The notes beneath the pieces are model-generated. The model worked only from the letters and a program-made list of their open reading frames with translations, was not told the DNA's origin and searched no databases. A stretch of 64,000 bases of DNA from Vesta saturnalis. Lineage: Eukaryota; Arthropoda; Insecta; Coleoptera; Lampyridae. The stretch's first letter is position 1, and every line of letters begins with the position of its first letter. Positions 45,999 through 59,609 of the stretch are shown piece after piece. The translations under genes and the position numbers were made by a program. The DNA is taken from the NCBI GenBank assembly GCA_036346205.1, contig JARFJB010000530.1, positions 2,501 through 66,500 of the forward strand. The letters run 5' to 3'.

Positions 45999-47602
45999 TT
46001 AGTTCTTTTCTTTTAGTAAAGTTCGTATGATGGTTGGCTTAGTTGCTGTTGGTTTTGATTGATAATGTTCTAACATTTCCTTATCATGTAATATTGAATA
46101 ATTTAGATGGTTAGGTACAGTTAATGTTTTTAGTACATAATTGAACTGTAATCTAAATCTTCGTAGATTTAATGGTGGTACGCTACAATCTGAGTACACG
46201 GATTGTACAGGGCTGGTACGGAATGCGCTATTTACCATTCTTAGTCCTCTTACGTGAATTCTGTCTAACCGCTTTAAGTGGGACTGACGTACAGATGAGT
46301 ATAATACACATGCGTAATCCATCGTTGACAGTACCAAGGCTTTGTATAACTGCAACAATGTATTTCTATCTCCACCCCAGGTAATACCCGACATGCATTT
46401 GATAATGTTTAATTTCCTTTTACATTTTGTTTCTAGCTTTTAAATATGTTCGCGAAAATATAACTTTTTATCAAAAATTACGCCAAGAATTTTGATGCTG
46501 TTTTGGAAGTTAATTTTAAAATCCTTAATGAAGAGGATAGGGTCACCGTGTTCATGTCGGAGTCTACAAAAGTGTATGGCAGTGGTTTTAGAGACTGAGA
46601 ATCGGAAGCCTATTCTCTCTCCTACCTGCACTAAATGATTAATTCCGTTCTGCATCGTTGTTTGGAGATCTTCTATACTGTTTGAAATGTAGAACATGGT
46701 CAGATCGTCGACGTACAAGCAGCCGTTTATTGGGGATTGTACACTTTCAATCAAGTCATTGATTGCAATTAAACAAAGAGTACAGCTTATATAACAGACC
46801 CTTGTGGAATACCATTTTCCATTCTATGTGGTGAAGATTCAATTGTTCCAATTCTGGTTTTAAAAGTTCGATCGCATAGGAAGTTTTTGATAAATAGCGG
46901 TAAATTACCCCTAAGTCCCCAATCGTGTAATTTTTTAATAATGTTGTATCTCCAGGTCAGGTCGTATGCTTTCTCCAGATCGACACTTACGGCTACCATA
47001 TGATGTCTTTGGAGAAATGATTTTTTGATACTATTCTCCAAATAAACCAGATGATCAATACCAGAGTGAAACCGCCGAAATCCAGTTTGTCGCTGTGATA
47101 ACAATAAGTTGTATTCCAGAAACCATATTAACCGGCCATTGACCATCCTTTCTAAAACTTTGCTAATGCAGGAGGTGAGTGATATGGGTCTGTAGTTTTC
47201 GGGTTTTGTGTGGTCTTTATCTCCTTTAGGAACTGGTACTATAGTTGCTTGCTTCCAATTTATAGGATAAGTACCAACTGAGTATATACCGTTATATATA
47301 CTTAATAATTTTTGTTTTTCAGGTATCGGAAGATTTCTAAGCATCGCATAGTGAATACGGTTACTACCCGGCGTGGAGTTTTTCGATTTATTCAGAACTT
47401 TTTGCAGATCTTCAAAGGAGAAAGGACTATTGTAATCAAAATATTCGTCGCAATAAAAGTTGATTTCTCGTTCAGTGTTATTCTTTATTGTGGAAAAGTG
47501 TGCACTATAATTAGCTGAGCTACTGACCGCTTCAAAGTGTTGTGCTAGGACTTCTACAACTTCTTCTTGTTTTTCAATTATTTTATTATTGATGTTTAGC
47601 AT
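45999..47602 (-). pseudogene. Reverse transcriptase domain of non-LTR copy 2
   Basis: The frame 47602-46787 covers fingers and palm: TIVPVPKGDKDHTKPENYRP, SLTSCISKVLERMVN, VSVDLEKAYD (motif A), NGIPQGSVI (motif B). A shift near 46790 leads to the frame 46754-46440 with CLYVDDLTMFY (motif C, both Asp present) and IHFCRLR. After another shift near 46420 the thumb continues at 46394-45999. Two or three frame changes are the only damage seen. Confidence 0.88.
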
Positions 47603-47654
47603 TCTGGATGGCTCGTCATAGGGTTTTCCTGCAATTTTTTAACTTTTTCCAGAT

Positions 47655-48735
47655 TTAACTTATTGGGGTATTAGAATTAATCGAGGTTATATAATTTCGC
47701 CACGATTCTCTTTTATTAGTGAGTATAGTTCTCCGAGAGTGAGCACGGGCTTTTTTGAAAGCTACAAGGTTTTCTAATGTAGGTTTTCTTTTAAATACGT
47801 TTAACAACCTTTTCTTTACCGTGATAGCATTTTTTACTTCTTCATTCCACCAAAGAATATTTGTGGTTTTTACTTTTTCTATCGTTTGCGGGATACTTTT
47901 TTCTGCAGCCTTTATAACCTTTTTGGTGAAATGTTCGACATCTTCATCTATTCCTTCTGTAGACAGGTTAACATAGTCAGTTAACGCTTCACAGAATAGC
48001 TTCCAGTTAGCGTCTTTAATTTTCCATTTTTTTGGTACTTTTGTAAATATTTGTCTAGTTGGCAGTTTAATGTTAATGGGACAGTGATCGCTATTTTGGA
48101 AGTCATCGTCTGTCGTCCAATTAAGGTTTAGCGCTAGTGTAGGTGTGGAGAAACTGAGATCAATTGCTGTAAAATTATTTGATTTGCTGTTGAAGTGAGT
48201 AGGCTCTCCTGTGTTGAGCAGTACAATTGGATTATTGTTTATGAAGTCTTCAATTATGCGACCACGTCGATCAGTATCATTAAACCCCATAATGTCGAGT
48301 GTGCGTTAAAATCACCGACTAACAGAAAGGGAGATGGTAGTTCATTTATTAAATCTTCAAGTTCAGTTAAACTCCAATTGGAATCTGGGAGATATACATT
48401 ACAGATCGTAGCCTTAATTGGTGAAACAATTTCTACAGCAATTGCCTGAAGTGTTGTATTAATGGGGATTGCTTTGGCAGGTATATTGTCTGTTGTGTAT
48501 ATTGAGACCCCTCCACTTGCTCTATTATTTAAATTAAAATTCTTGTTAAAAGTTTTGTACCCCCTTAAATGGAAACTATTGACACCCTTCAAGTGAGTCT
48601 CTTGAAGACATACACAAAACGGTTGATATTTAGCTAAAATCATCTTAAGGTTCGGGTAGTGAATACGTAGACCATTGCAGTTCCACTGTATTATATTATC
48701 GTGTTTATCGAATGTATTATTTTTAATATACTACT
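47655..48735 (-). pseudogene. Endonuclease domain of non-LTR copy 2
   Basis: ORF2 starts near 48735. IIQWNCNGLRIHYPNL and CVCLQETHLKG are the first endonuclease motifs, and FLLVGDFNAHSTLWG lies near 48320. After a shift near 48290, the frame 48290-47655 continues with TDRRGRIIEDFINN, TAIDLSFSTP and NSDHCPI, the Asp-His pair of the active site. A further shift near 47640 links to the RT. The domain is otherwise complete. Confidence 0.86.
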
Positions 48736-49079
48736 GGTTTACCTTAAGATTTTTAAACACAAATTATATTTATATAGATATAATTTATAAGACAGACACG
48801 TTTTAATAAGTTATATAATGTATAAGACAGACAAACGAAAAATAGATAAAAATTAAAGACAAGACAGTTTGTAAATATTTGAATATATTAAGACTAAAAA
48901 CATATAAATTGACTAGACAAGATAATAAGAGTCAATGAAAGAGTAAGATATCACAGATCAAAAATATCACATTAAAAATCGATAAAAGATATAATATCAC
49001 AGATCAGAGATATCACATAAAATCAATAAACGATAAAATATCACAGGTATAAATATCACATCAAAACTCAGACTTTATT

Positions 49080-49289
49080 TCACCTTTTAGGTGCTACCAA
49101 ATTAGCAGACGACTCCGCAATATTATTTGTATCGCAAGTATTTTTCTTGGCGGACGCTTGGCCATCCCACCTTTTTCTTTTTTGTTTTCTATGGGAAGGG
49201 TCAATAAAGGTTTCGTCTATTTCCCCGGCAGAAGTTGGGGATATAGGAGCGGTTCTTTTTCTCTTCTCGGAAAAACTTTCCGTTTCCAT
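49080..49289 (-). pseudogene. ORF1 remnant of non-LTR copy 2
   Basis: A 69-codon frame, very rich in Lys, Arg, Ser and Thr (SHRKQKRKRWDG), with no zinc knuckle. It sits upstream of ORF2 on the same strand and would be one end of the gag-like ORF1, with the rest deleted where the Penelope fragment begins. Its identity rests on position and basic composition only. Confidence 0.4.
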
Positions 49290-49290
49290 A

Positions 49291-49791
49291 TCACTTTTGA
49301 GTTATTGGTAATTTTGAATTTTGTTTAATAGTTCTTAAATCTATCTAGAATATCACGTTTGTTAAGGGCATTAGGCCTCTTCTCAATTTCAATGGCCTAA
49401 TGCCCTTAACAAACGTGATGATAGTTCTAGGATACATATTTGAAGAACCTATTAAACAAAATTCAAATTACCAATAACTCAAATTCTTAACATCTCGGCC
49501 AATATTACATCTACATCACCTCTAAATCCTGATACTCAAGATTCTGTTAACATTCCGGCATCTAATACAATTCCAAATTCAACGTCATACCTTGGATCTG
49601 CAAATCGAAGCAGAACTCGTTCATCAAAATTATTATAATTGATTAGTTAGCTTGTTTCATATTTCATTACTAAATATCATTCTTGTCAAAGGGGACATAG
49701 TAAGTCCCCGAAACGTTGAATATTGTATATTTTCACGTTAAGTTGTTCGAATAATGTCTTTATTGAATAATACTACTTGTGGAAACTTAAG

Positions 49792-49793
<2 letters not shown>
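49291..49793. mobile_element. Penelope-like fragments, head-to-head, with terminal repeat
   Basis: 49300-49385 is the inverted form of 49385-49480: an inverted pair with RPNALNK-type coding on each arm (GGCCTAATGCCCTTAACAAA around 49345-49415). The plus-strand arm runs through the end of a GIY-YIG protein (about 49390-49640) into a terminal repeat with the hammerhead-like hairpin at 49682-49720. It ends CTTGTGGAAACTTAAG before a (TA)n tract. This is a different PLE family from the one at 59607-63697. Confidence 0.7.
49682..49720 (+). ncRNA. Hammerhead-like hairpin in a PLE terminal repeat
   Basis: GGGGAC (49691-49696), a 7-base loop and GTCCCC (49704-49709) form a perfect stem followed directly by GAAACGTTG, matching the stem II - GAAA part of a hammerhead. 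The 5' core reads TTGTCAA instead of CTGANGA, so activity is doubtful. Hammerheads are known in PLE terminal repeats. Confidence 0.5.
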
Positions 49794-49855
<62 letters not shown>

Positions 49856-50011
49856 TTTCTTTATAATAAATCTACTAGAGAAATTGATTAACATTTTTAT
49901 TCATTAGCAGCAAATTTTCTTCTTTCTTGTTACTTTTATATTCAACAGTAACCCAAGCCTTATAGCTCCTGAAGAAGTGTATAAAATTAACAAAGCTTCA
50001 GTCGCTTAACA

Positions 50012-50056
<45 letters not shown>

Positions 50057-50192
50057 TATATATATTTCTATTTGTAATAGTAAATCTGATATTGGTAATT
50101 TAAGCAAAATTTATTCTTTTTTAATTTCTTTAGATTCTAATATAATTAAGTAATACTAAATTAATCAGCCAGGCAAAATTCAAGTTCATTAA
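49794..50192 (+). repeat. Satellite block 5
   Basis: TA 49794-49852, B 49853-50013, TA 50014-50063, A 50064-50192, cut by piggyBac at its TTAA (50189-50192). The order B-TA-A agrees with block 4, whose last A copy is the one hit by non-LTR copy 2. Confidence 0.9.
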
Positions 50193-52773
50193 CACGTTGA
50201 CTGCCACGGGTATTTTTGAAAAAGTTCCTTGGGGCCACACTATTTTTTTTAAATCAATTTTCTATAAAATGATGTATTAAGACTATTATAGAGTAAAATT
50301 ACATTATTTTGTTATTTTACCCCCTTTTTTCTCCGTGTGTTCTAGTGATACACGCGGCGTGGAGTTGTTGTTATGTATTTCTGCGCCACGTGTATTCAAT
50401 AGAATACACAGTTTACAGGTTTCAACTTGCATAAACTGAATAACAAGTATTGCGTATAAGTTGTTCGCTGCACTTAGTCGTCGATTAGATTTCGTAGAGG
50501 TATAATCGTACTTCTGTAAGGGCATAAAATGTCATATGAACGTGAAGAGACCCATTTACAGGCCCTGATAGATCAGTATATTGACATGAGTGATGATGGA
50601 TATGATCCGTTCACGATTCAGACGCTGATCCAGCGTATGAATATTCGGAAAATAACAGTTGTAGCCGAGATACGTCTTCGAGCGAAGGTATGAGTACAAA
50701 GATATGGTATAAAATTTTATTTTATCAAAACCAATTGCTTATTTCAGAACAAGTGAATAAAAACGAAATTTGTCTACTTCTACTGCTGGTTTTGCCTCAA
50801 ATAAAAAGAAAACTGAAATTGTCCCAAATGATTGCAACATCTAATGTTGATGATAGTGAAGGTGAGAATGAACTTATGCAAGTAAACGAGAATGTAACCG
50901 ATTGCGAAGATGAACAGGAATGGGAGTAGTTATTGGCAACTTTCATGAATATATTTTGACAAAATATTGGAGTGACAGATGTAATTCAAATAAAAATAAA
51001 ATGAACTGGCGTACTATAAATTATTCATTGACGAACAACTTGTGGATACTATTGTCACCCAAACAAATATTTATGCGCAACAAAAAATATTACAAGGAAT
51101 AACTGAAGAATCCATAGGACCATCTTCACGCTTGAACAAATGGTACCCTACAGACAATGACGAAGTGTATAGATTTCTCGGAATATTGATGTGGATGGGA
51201 TTAGATAAAAAGCCGTCACTTCCTGATTATTGGCGAAATTCTGATCTTTACTTGTCAAATGCAGCTAAATGTATGTCACGCAATAGATTCGAAATTATTC
51301 TTCGAATGTTTCATTTATCTGATAATGACTTATGCCCAGAAGGTGACAGATTATATAAAGTGCAATCACTTGTTGACGCACTGAATGAGAATTTTAAAAA
51401 GTTTATTTTGCCTCATGAAAACGTATGCATTGACGAAACCATGGTTCCCTTTCGTGGGCGGCTCAAGTTCCATCAGTATATCAAGGGCAAGCGACATAAA
51501 TTTGGAATCAAACTCTTCAAATTATGTATTGCCGGAGGATATTTGTTGCATTCGAAGATATATTGTGGCCAAGACAAAGTTGAAGGCATGAGTGTTGCTA
51601 CGAAAGTTGTTTTAGAATTGATGGAGCAAAATCTGGATAAAGGTTTAACACTCTACACTGACAATTGGTACACAAGTATTGAGTTGGCCCTAAAATTGAG
51701 AGAAAGAAACACACACCTCGTTGGAACGCTGCGAAAAAACAGAAAAGGTCTGCCAAAAGAAGTGGTGAATAGCAAACTGCAGAAAGGCGAAATAATGGGC
51801 CAGGAGAAGAATGGAATAGTTGTCTTCAAGTGGAAAGACAAAAGAGCAGTAATGATGCTCTCCACAAAACATACAGATGAAATGGTAGAAATACCTGGCA
51901 GAGATGGTGGTAAATCCAAGCCGAAGGCTGCGATTGATTATAATACAGCTAAAAGTTTTAAAGATTTATCCGATCAGATGTCTTCATATTCAACATCGCT
52001 ACGACGAAGCATCAAATGGTTTAAAAAAATTGCCATTGAACTGATTATTGGAGCAAGTGTTGTCAACGCTCACCTGTTGTACAAGCAAAATAATGACAAC
52101 GCCTGCAATATAAGTATCACAAATTTCAAAGAAAATCTATGCATGCAGCTTTTGAATATTGACAAGAAAACTATCGAAGCGCCTCCAGTCAATAACCAGC
52201 ATGCCTACAGACCTGCTGAAAAAAGAGGACGTTGCAAGATCTGTTACCAACAAAACAAAACAATTCATGGTCGCGCATATGCAATTCGAAAAACGAACAA
52301 GTTAGTTCGGGATGTCAAGCATGCACAGTTCAGCCATTACTTTGCTTAGAATGTTTTTTTTCTACGCATAATATTTCATCCAAGAAACAATAGATATTTT
52401 ATTTGCAGTAACATTTTTTTATTTTTGAAAAACATTTTTTTATTTGACATTTTCAATAGTATAACTTATTTTACATACGTCATACACTTTTTTATATTTA
52501 TATTACCACACAGTATTGGTATGTTTCAAGAATAAATTTTCACTTAATAACGTTGTAGTTCATTTATATTTTAAAAGAAATTTCGGCTAAGTTGCTATGT
52601 GTGTTACTTCACGCCACACCAAACATCCCGCCCTAAGAAACCTATGCTAAACGTTCTCTTGTACCATACACACGGCCAGAACGAAGTTACAGTTCATGTA
52701 TACAAAATGATACACGCGGCGTACTGGACACGACTAGTGTGTATCATTTTAAATACACGTGGCAGTCAACGTG
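50193..52773 (+). mobile_element. piggyBac transposon
   Basis: 2581 bp, flanked by TTAA at 50189-50192 and 52774-52777 within satellite unit A. Terminal inverted repeats are CACGTTGACTGCCACG at the left and its complement at the right (16 bp perfect, then similar). Subterminal words ACACGCGGCGT near 50351 and 52709 are also shared. One transposase gene lies on the plus strand. The unit A sequence reads on cleanly across the insertion (TTAATGTCC at 52774), as expected for this superfamily. Confidence 0.95.
50530..52349 (+). pseudogene. piggyBac transposase, catalytic part intact, N-terminus broken
   Basis: The Met at 50530 (MSYEREETHLQALIDQ) opens an acidic N-terminus that shifts frame near 50620. 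A GT-AG intron-like gap (50686-50748, GTATGAG...TTATTTCAG) follows, then further frame changes to about 51042. From there 435 codons are open: FLGILMWMGLDKKPSLPDYW, VCIDETMVPFRG (first catalytic Asp), LTLYTDNWYTS (second), KDLSDQMSSYSTS (third Asp region) and a C-terminal Cys/His cluster (RCKICYQQNKT, HAQFSHYF). Length and motifs fit piggyBac transposases. The enzyme cuts at TTAA; this copy probably lacks a functional N-terminus. Confidence 0.88.
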
Positions 52774-53008
52774 TTAATGTCCATTTTCAATTTTCAACTT
52801 AACTCGAATTTTGCATATCCATTAGCAGTAAGTTCACTTTTTTCTTATTATTATTTTTATATTCAACAATTACTTATGCAATACTTATAGCTCCTGGAGA
52901 AGAGTGTAAAAATTAACGGAAGCTTGAGTAGTTTAAAAGAATAAATAATCAATCGATCGGATCCTCGAAATTATACAATATTGTGTGGGAAATACGATCA
53001 AAATCCAT

Positions 53009-53066
<58 letters not shown>

Positions 53067-53227
53067 TTTCTTTATAATAAATCTACTAGAGAAATTGATT
53101 AACATTTTTATTCATTAAGTAAAGGAGTAAATTTTCTTCCTTCTTGTTACTTTTATATTCAACAGTAATCAAGCCTTATAGCTCCTGAAGAAGTGTATAA
53201 AATTAACAAAGCTTCAGTCGCTTAACA

Positions 53228-53268
<41 letters not shown>

Positions 53269-53629
53269 TATATTTCTATTTGTAATAGTAAATCTGATAT
53301 TGGTAATTTAAGCAGAATTTATTCTTTTTTAATTTCTTTAGATTCTAATATAATTAAATAATACTAAATTAATCAGCCAGGCAAAATTCAAGTTCATTAA
53401 TGTCCATTTTCAATTTTCAACTTAACTCGAATTTTGCATATCCATTAGCAGTAAGTTTACTTTTTCTTATTATTATTTTATATTCAACAATTACTTATGC
53501 AATACTTATAGCTCCTGGAGAAGAGTGTAAAAATTAACGGAAGCTTGAGTAGTTTAAAAGAATACATATTTAATCGATCGGATCCTCGAAATTATAAAAT
53601 ATTGTGTAGGAAATACGATCAAAATCCAT

Positions 53630-53669
<40 letters not shown>
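52774..53669 (+). repeat. Satellite block 6
   Basis: Rest of the interrupted A copy 52774-53008, TA 53009-53064, B 53065-53228, TA 53229-53270, A 53271-53631, TA 53632-53669. The A copies here carry GCAATACTTATAGCTCC, as in the Y-type units further right, but without their internal deletion. Confidence 0.9.
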
Positions 53670-53673
<4 letters not shown>

Positions 53674-53863
53674 TTAGATTTACAATATTCATGTTTAAAT
53701 AAGACAATTTTTTTTTTTTTTTTTTTTTTTCTTATAATTATAAATAACTAAATTAATCAACTTTAAGTCCTTTGTTCCTTTGTCAAGAATTTATTTTGAC
53801 AAAGAACAAAGGACGTTGAAACTTGAATTATTTACGTTATTCAATTTAAAGAAAATTTCTTAT

Positions 53864-53864
<1 letters not shown>
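53670..53864. mobile_element. Penelope terminal-repeat fragments, inverted pair
   Basis: A minus-oriented piece (53670-53786, with ATTCATGTTTAAATAAGAC as in 59620-59645) joins a plus-oriented piece (about 53796-53864). The joint is a near-perfect palindrome: 53767-53786 against 53796-53814 (GTCCTTTGTTC and its complement). It lies between two (TA)n tracts. It consists of the same terminal repeat as the PLE at 59607-63697. Confidence 0.75.
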
Positions 53865-53918
<54 letters not shown>

Positions 53919-54268
53919 TATTTGTAATAGTAAATCTGATATTGGTAATTTAAGCAAAATTTATTCTTTTTAATTTCTTTAGATTCTAATATAATTAAAT
54001 AATACTAAATTAATCAGCCAGGCAAAATTCAAGTTTATTAATGTCCATTTTCAATTTTCAACTTGACTCGAATTTTGCATATCCATGAGCATAAGTTTAC
54101 TTTTTCTTATTATTATTTTTATATTCAACATTACTTATGCAAAACTTATAGGTCCTGGAGAAGAGTGTAAAATTAACGGAAGCTTGAGTAGTTTAAAAGA
54201 ATAAATAATTAATCAATCGGATCCTCGAAATTATACAATATTGTGTAGGAAATACGATCAAAATCCAT

Positions 54269-54328
<60 letters not shown>

Positions 54329-54623
54329 TTTCTATTTGTAATAGTAAATCTGATATTGGTAATTTAGCAAAATTTATTCTTTTCAATTTCTTTAGATTCT
54401 AATATAATTAAATAATTTTCAACTTAACTCGAATTTTGCATATCCATTAGCAGTAAGTTTACTTTTTCTTATTATTATTTTTATATTCAACAATTACTTA
54501 TGCAATACTTATAGCTCCTGGAGAAGAGTGTAAAATTAACGGAAGCTTGAGTAGTTTAAAAGAATACATATTTAATCGATCGGATCCTCGAAATTATAAA
54601 ATATTGTGTAGGAAATACGATCA

Positions 54624-54688
<65 letters not shown>

Positions 54689-55037
54689 CTATTTGTAATA
54701 GTAAATCTGATATTGGTAATTTAAGCAAAATTTATTCTTTTTAATTTCTTTAGATTCTAATATAATTAAATAATACTAAATTAATCAGCCAGGCAAAATT
54801 CAAGTTTATTAATGTCCATTTTCAATTTTCAACTTGACTCGAATTTTGCATATCCATGAGCAGTAAGTTTACTTTTTCTTATTATTATTTTTATATTCAA
54901 CAGTTACTTATGCAAAACTTATAGGTCCTGGAGAAGAGTGTAAAATTAACGGAAGCTTGAGTAGTTTAAAAGAATAAATAATTAATCAATCGGATCCTCG
55001 AAATTATACAATATTGTGTAGGAAATACGATCAAAAT

Positions 55038-55097
<60 letters not shown>

Positions 55098-55399
55098 TTC
55101 TATTTGTAATAGTAAATCTGATATTGGTAATTTAAGCAAAATTTATTCTTTTTAATTTCTTTAGATTCTAATATAATTAAATAATTTTCAACTTAACTCG
55201 AATTTTGCATATCCATTAGCAGTAAGTTTACTTTTTCTTATTATTATTTTATATTCAACAATTACTTATGCAATACTTATAGCTCCTGGAGAAGAGTGTA
55301 AAATTAACGGAAGCTTGAGTAGTTTAAAAGAATAAATATTTAATCGATCGGATCCTCGAAATTATACAATATTGTGTAGGAAATACGATCAAAATCCAT

Positions 55400-55447
<48 letters not shown>

Positions 55448-55604
55448 TTCCTTTATAATAAATCTACTAGAGAAATTGATTAACATTTTTATTCATTAGC
55501 AGTAAATTTTCTTCTTTCTTGTTACTTTTATATTCAACAGTAACCCAAGCCTTATAGCTCCAGAAGAAGTGTATAAAAATTAACAAAGCTTCAGTCGCTT
55601 AACA

Positions 55605-55662
<58 letters not shown>

Positions 55663-56013
55663 ATTTGTAATAGTAAATCTGATATTGGTAATTTAAGCAA
55701 AATTTATTCTTTTTAATTTCTTTAGATTCTAATATAATTAAATAATACTAAATTAATCAGCCAGGCAAAATTCAAGTTTATTAATGTCCATTTTCAATTT
55801 TCAACTTGACTCGAATTTTGCATATCCATGAGCAGTAAGTTTACTTTTTCTTATTATTATTTTTATATTCAACAGTTACTTATGCAAAACTTATAGGTCC
55901 TGGAGAAGAGTGTAAAATTAACGGAAGCTTGAGTAGTTTAAAAGAATAAATAATTAATCAATCGGATCCTCGAAATTATACAATATTGTGTAGGAAATAC
56001 GATCAAAATCCAT

Positions 56014-56069
<56 letters not shown>

Positions 56070-56425
56070 CTATTTGTAATAGTAAATCTGATATTTGTAA
56101 TTTAAGCAAAATTTATTCTTTTTTAATTTCTTTAGATTCTAATATAATTAAATAATACTAAATTAATCAGCCAGGCAAAATTCAAGTTTATTAATGTCCA
56201 TTTTCAATTTTCAACTTGACTCGAATTTTGCATATCCATGAGCAGTAAGTTTACTTTTTTCTTATTATTATTTTTATATTCAACAGTTACTTATGCAAAA
56301 CTTATAGGTCCTGGAGAAGAGTGTAAAAATTAACGGAAGCTTGAGTAGTTTAAAAGAATAAATAATTAATCAATCGGATCCTCGAAATTATACAATATTT
56401 TGTATGAAATACGATCAAAATCCAT

Positions 56426-56477
<52 letters not shown>

Positions 56478-56786
56478 TATTTCTATTTGTAATAGTAAAT
56501 CTGATATTGGTAATTTAAGCAAAATTTATTCTTTTTTAATTTCTTTAGATTCTAATATAATTAAATAATTCTCAACTTAACTCGAATTTTGCATATCCAT
56601 TAGCAGTAAGTTTACTTTTTTCTTATTATTATTTTTATATTCAACAATTACTTATGCAATACTTATAGCTCCTGGAGAAGAGTGTAAAAATTAACGGAAG
56701 CTTGAGTAGTTTAAAAGAATACATATTTAATCGATCGGATCCTCGAAATTATAAAATATTGTGTAGGAAATACGATCAAAATCCAT

Positions 56787-56847
<61 letters not shown>

Positions 56848-57203
56848 CTATTTGTAATAGTAAATCTGATATTGGTAATTTAAGCAAAATTTATTCTTTT
56901 TTAATTTCTTTAGATTCTAATATAATTAAATAATACTAAATTAATCAGCCAGGCAAAATTCAAGTTTATTAATGTCCATTTTCAATTTTCAACTTGACTC
57001 GAATTTTGCATATCCATGAGCAGTAAGTTTACTTTTTTCTTATTATTATTTTTATATTCAACAGTTACTTATGCAAAACTTATAGGTCCTGGAGAAGAGT
57101 GTAAAAATTAACGGAAGCTTGAGTAGTTTAAAAGAATAAATAATTAATCAATCGGATCCTCGAAATTATACAATATTGTGTAGGAAATACGATCAAAATC
57201 CAT

Positions 57204-57292
<89 letters not shown>

Positions 57293-57601
57293 TATTTCTA
57301 TTTGTAATAGTAAATCTGATATTGGTAATTTAAGCAAAATTTATTCTTTTTTAATTTCTTTAGATTCTAATATAATTAAATAATTTTCAACTTAACTCGA
57401 ATTTTGCATATCCATTAGCAGTAAGTTTACTTTTTTCTTATTATTATTTTTATATTCAACAATTACTTATGCAATACTTATAGCTCCTGGAGAAGAGTGT
57501 AAAAATTAACGGAAGCTTGAGTAGTTTAAAAGAATAAATATTTAATCGATCGGATCCTCGAAATTATACAATATTGTGTAGGAAATACGATCAAAATCCA
57601 T

Positions 57602-57651
<50 letters not shown>

Positions 57652-57714
57652 TTCCTTTATAATAAATCTACTAGAAATTGATTAACATTTTTATATATTA
57701 GCAGTAAATTTTCT

Positions 57715-57802
<88 letters not shown>

Positions 57803-57952
57803 TTCCTTTATAATAAATCTACTAGAGAAATTGATTAACATTTTTATTCATTAGCAGTAAATTTTCTTCTTTCTTGTTACTTTTATATTCAACAGTAACC
57901 AAGCCTTATAGCTCCGAAGAAGTGTATAAAAATTAACAAAGCTTCAGTCGTA

Positions 57953-58021
<69 letters not shown>

Positions 58022-58370
58022 ATTTGTAATAGTAAATCTGATATTGGTAATTTAAGCAAAATTTATTCTTTTTAATTTCTTTAGATTCTAATATAATTAA
58101 ATAATACTAAATTAATCAGCCAGGCAAAATTCAAGTTTATTAATGTCCATTTTCAATTTTCAACTTGACTCGAATTTTGCATATCCATGCAGTAAGTTTA
58201 CTTTTTCTTATTATTATTTTATATTCAACAGTTACTTATGCAAAACTTATAGGTCCTGGAGAAGAGTGTAAAAATTAACGGAAGCTTGAGTAGTTTAAAA
58301 GAATAAATAATTAATCAATCGGATCCTCGAAATTATACAATATTGTGTAGGAAATACGATCAAAATCCAT

Positions 58371-58429
<59 letters not shown>

Positions 58430-58782
58430 TATTTCTATTTGTAATAGTAAATCTGATATTGGTAATTTAAGCAAAATTTATTCTTTTTTAATTTCTTTAG
58501 ATTCTAATATAATTAAATAATACTAAATTAATCAGCCAGGTAAAATTCAAGTTCATTAATGTCCATTTTCAATTTTCAACTTAACTCGAATTTTGCATAT
58601 CCATTAGCAGTAAGTTTACTTTTTTCTTATTATTATTTTTATATTCAACAATTACTTATGCAATACTTATAGCTCCTGGAGAAGAGTGTAAAATTAACAG
58701 CTTGAGTAGTTTAAAAGAATACATATTTAATCGATCGGATCCTCGAAATTATAAAATATTGTGTAGGAAATACGATCAAAAT

Positions 58783-58843
<61 letters not shown>

Positions 58844-59197
58844 CTATTTGTAATAGTAAATCTGATATTGGTAATTTAAGCAAAATTTATTCTTTTTAAT
58901 TTCTTTAGATTCTAATATAATTAAATAATACTAAATTAATCAGCCAGGCAAAATTCAAGTTTATTAATGTCCATTTTCAATTTTCAACTTGACTCGAATT
59001 TTGCATATCCATGAGCAGTAAGTTTACTTTTTCTTATTATTATTTTTATATTCAACAGTTACTTATGCAAAACTTATAGGTCCTGGAGAAGAGTGTAAAA
59101 ATTAACGGAAGCTTGAGTAGTTTAAAAGAATAAATAATTAATCAATCGGATCCTCGAAATTATACAATATTGTGTAGGAAATACGATCAAAATCCAT

Positions 59198-59240
<43 letters not shown>

Positions 59241-59547
59241 TATTTCTATTTGTAATAGTAAATCTGATATTGGTAATTTAAGCAAAATTTATTCTTTTTT
59301 AATTTCTTTAGATTCTAATATAATTAAATAATTTTCAACTTAACTCGAATTTTGCATATCCATTAGCAGTAAGTTTACTTTTTCTTATTATTATTTTTAT
59401 ATTCAACAATTACTTATGCAATACTTATAGCTCCTGGAGAAGAGTGTAAAATTAACGGAAGCTTGAGTAGTTTAAAAGAATAAATATTTAATCGATCGGA
59501 TCCTCGAAATTATACAATATTGTGTAGGAAATACGATCAAAATCCAT

Positions 59548-59606
<59 letters not shown>
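53865..59606 (+). repeat. Higher-order satellite array (X, Y and B units)
   Basis: Two subtypes of unit A alternate. X has AGGTCCTGGAGAAG, TTGACTCG, CCATGAGCAG and AATCAATCGG. Y has AGCTCCTGGAG, AATACTTATAG and AATCGATCGG, and usually lacks about 80 bp between AATTAAATAAT and TTCAACTTAACTCG. Core positions: X 54152, Y 54517, X 54925, Y 55286, B 55560, X 55900, X 56309, Y 56669, X 57085, Y 57487, B 57680 (partial) and 57880, X 58253, Y 58675 (undeleted), X 59079, Y 59427. The order reads X-Y-X-Y-B, about 2 kb, repeated, with one extra X. All units are separated by (TA)n tracts of about 35-85 bp. Confidence 0.88.

Positions 59607-59609
<3 letters not shown>

Larger units (their letters stand above)
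44966..49290 (-). mobile_element. Non-LTR retrotransposon copy 2 (EN-RT-RNaseH with ORF1 remnant)
   Basis: The T run at 44966-44988 is the poly(A) of a minus-strand element. Its order is ORF1 remnant (49289-49080), a noncoding ~350-bp stretch with repeated ATATCACA words (48950-49065), then ORF2 with endonuclease, RT and RNase H. It is related to copies 1 and 3 but longer. The left junction in satellite unit A is at the same place as copy 1. The right flank is a Penelope fragment, so the duplicated target cannot be checked. RT motif C is intact (YVDD), but the reading is broken in several places. Confidence 0.88.

Noticed and set aside
53865..59606. Regularly spaced repeats resembling a CRISPR array
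   Set aside because: Units are ~150-360 bp and the spacers are (TA)n, in a eukaryotic context; this is satellite DNA.
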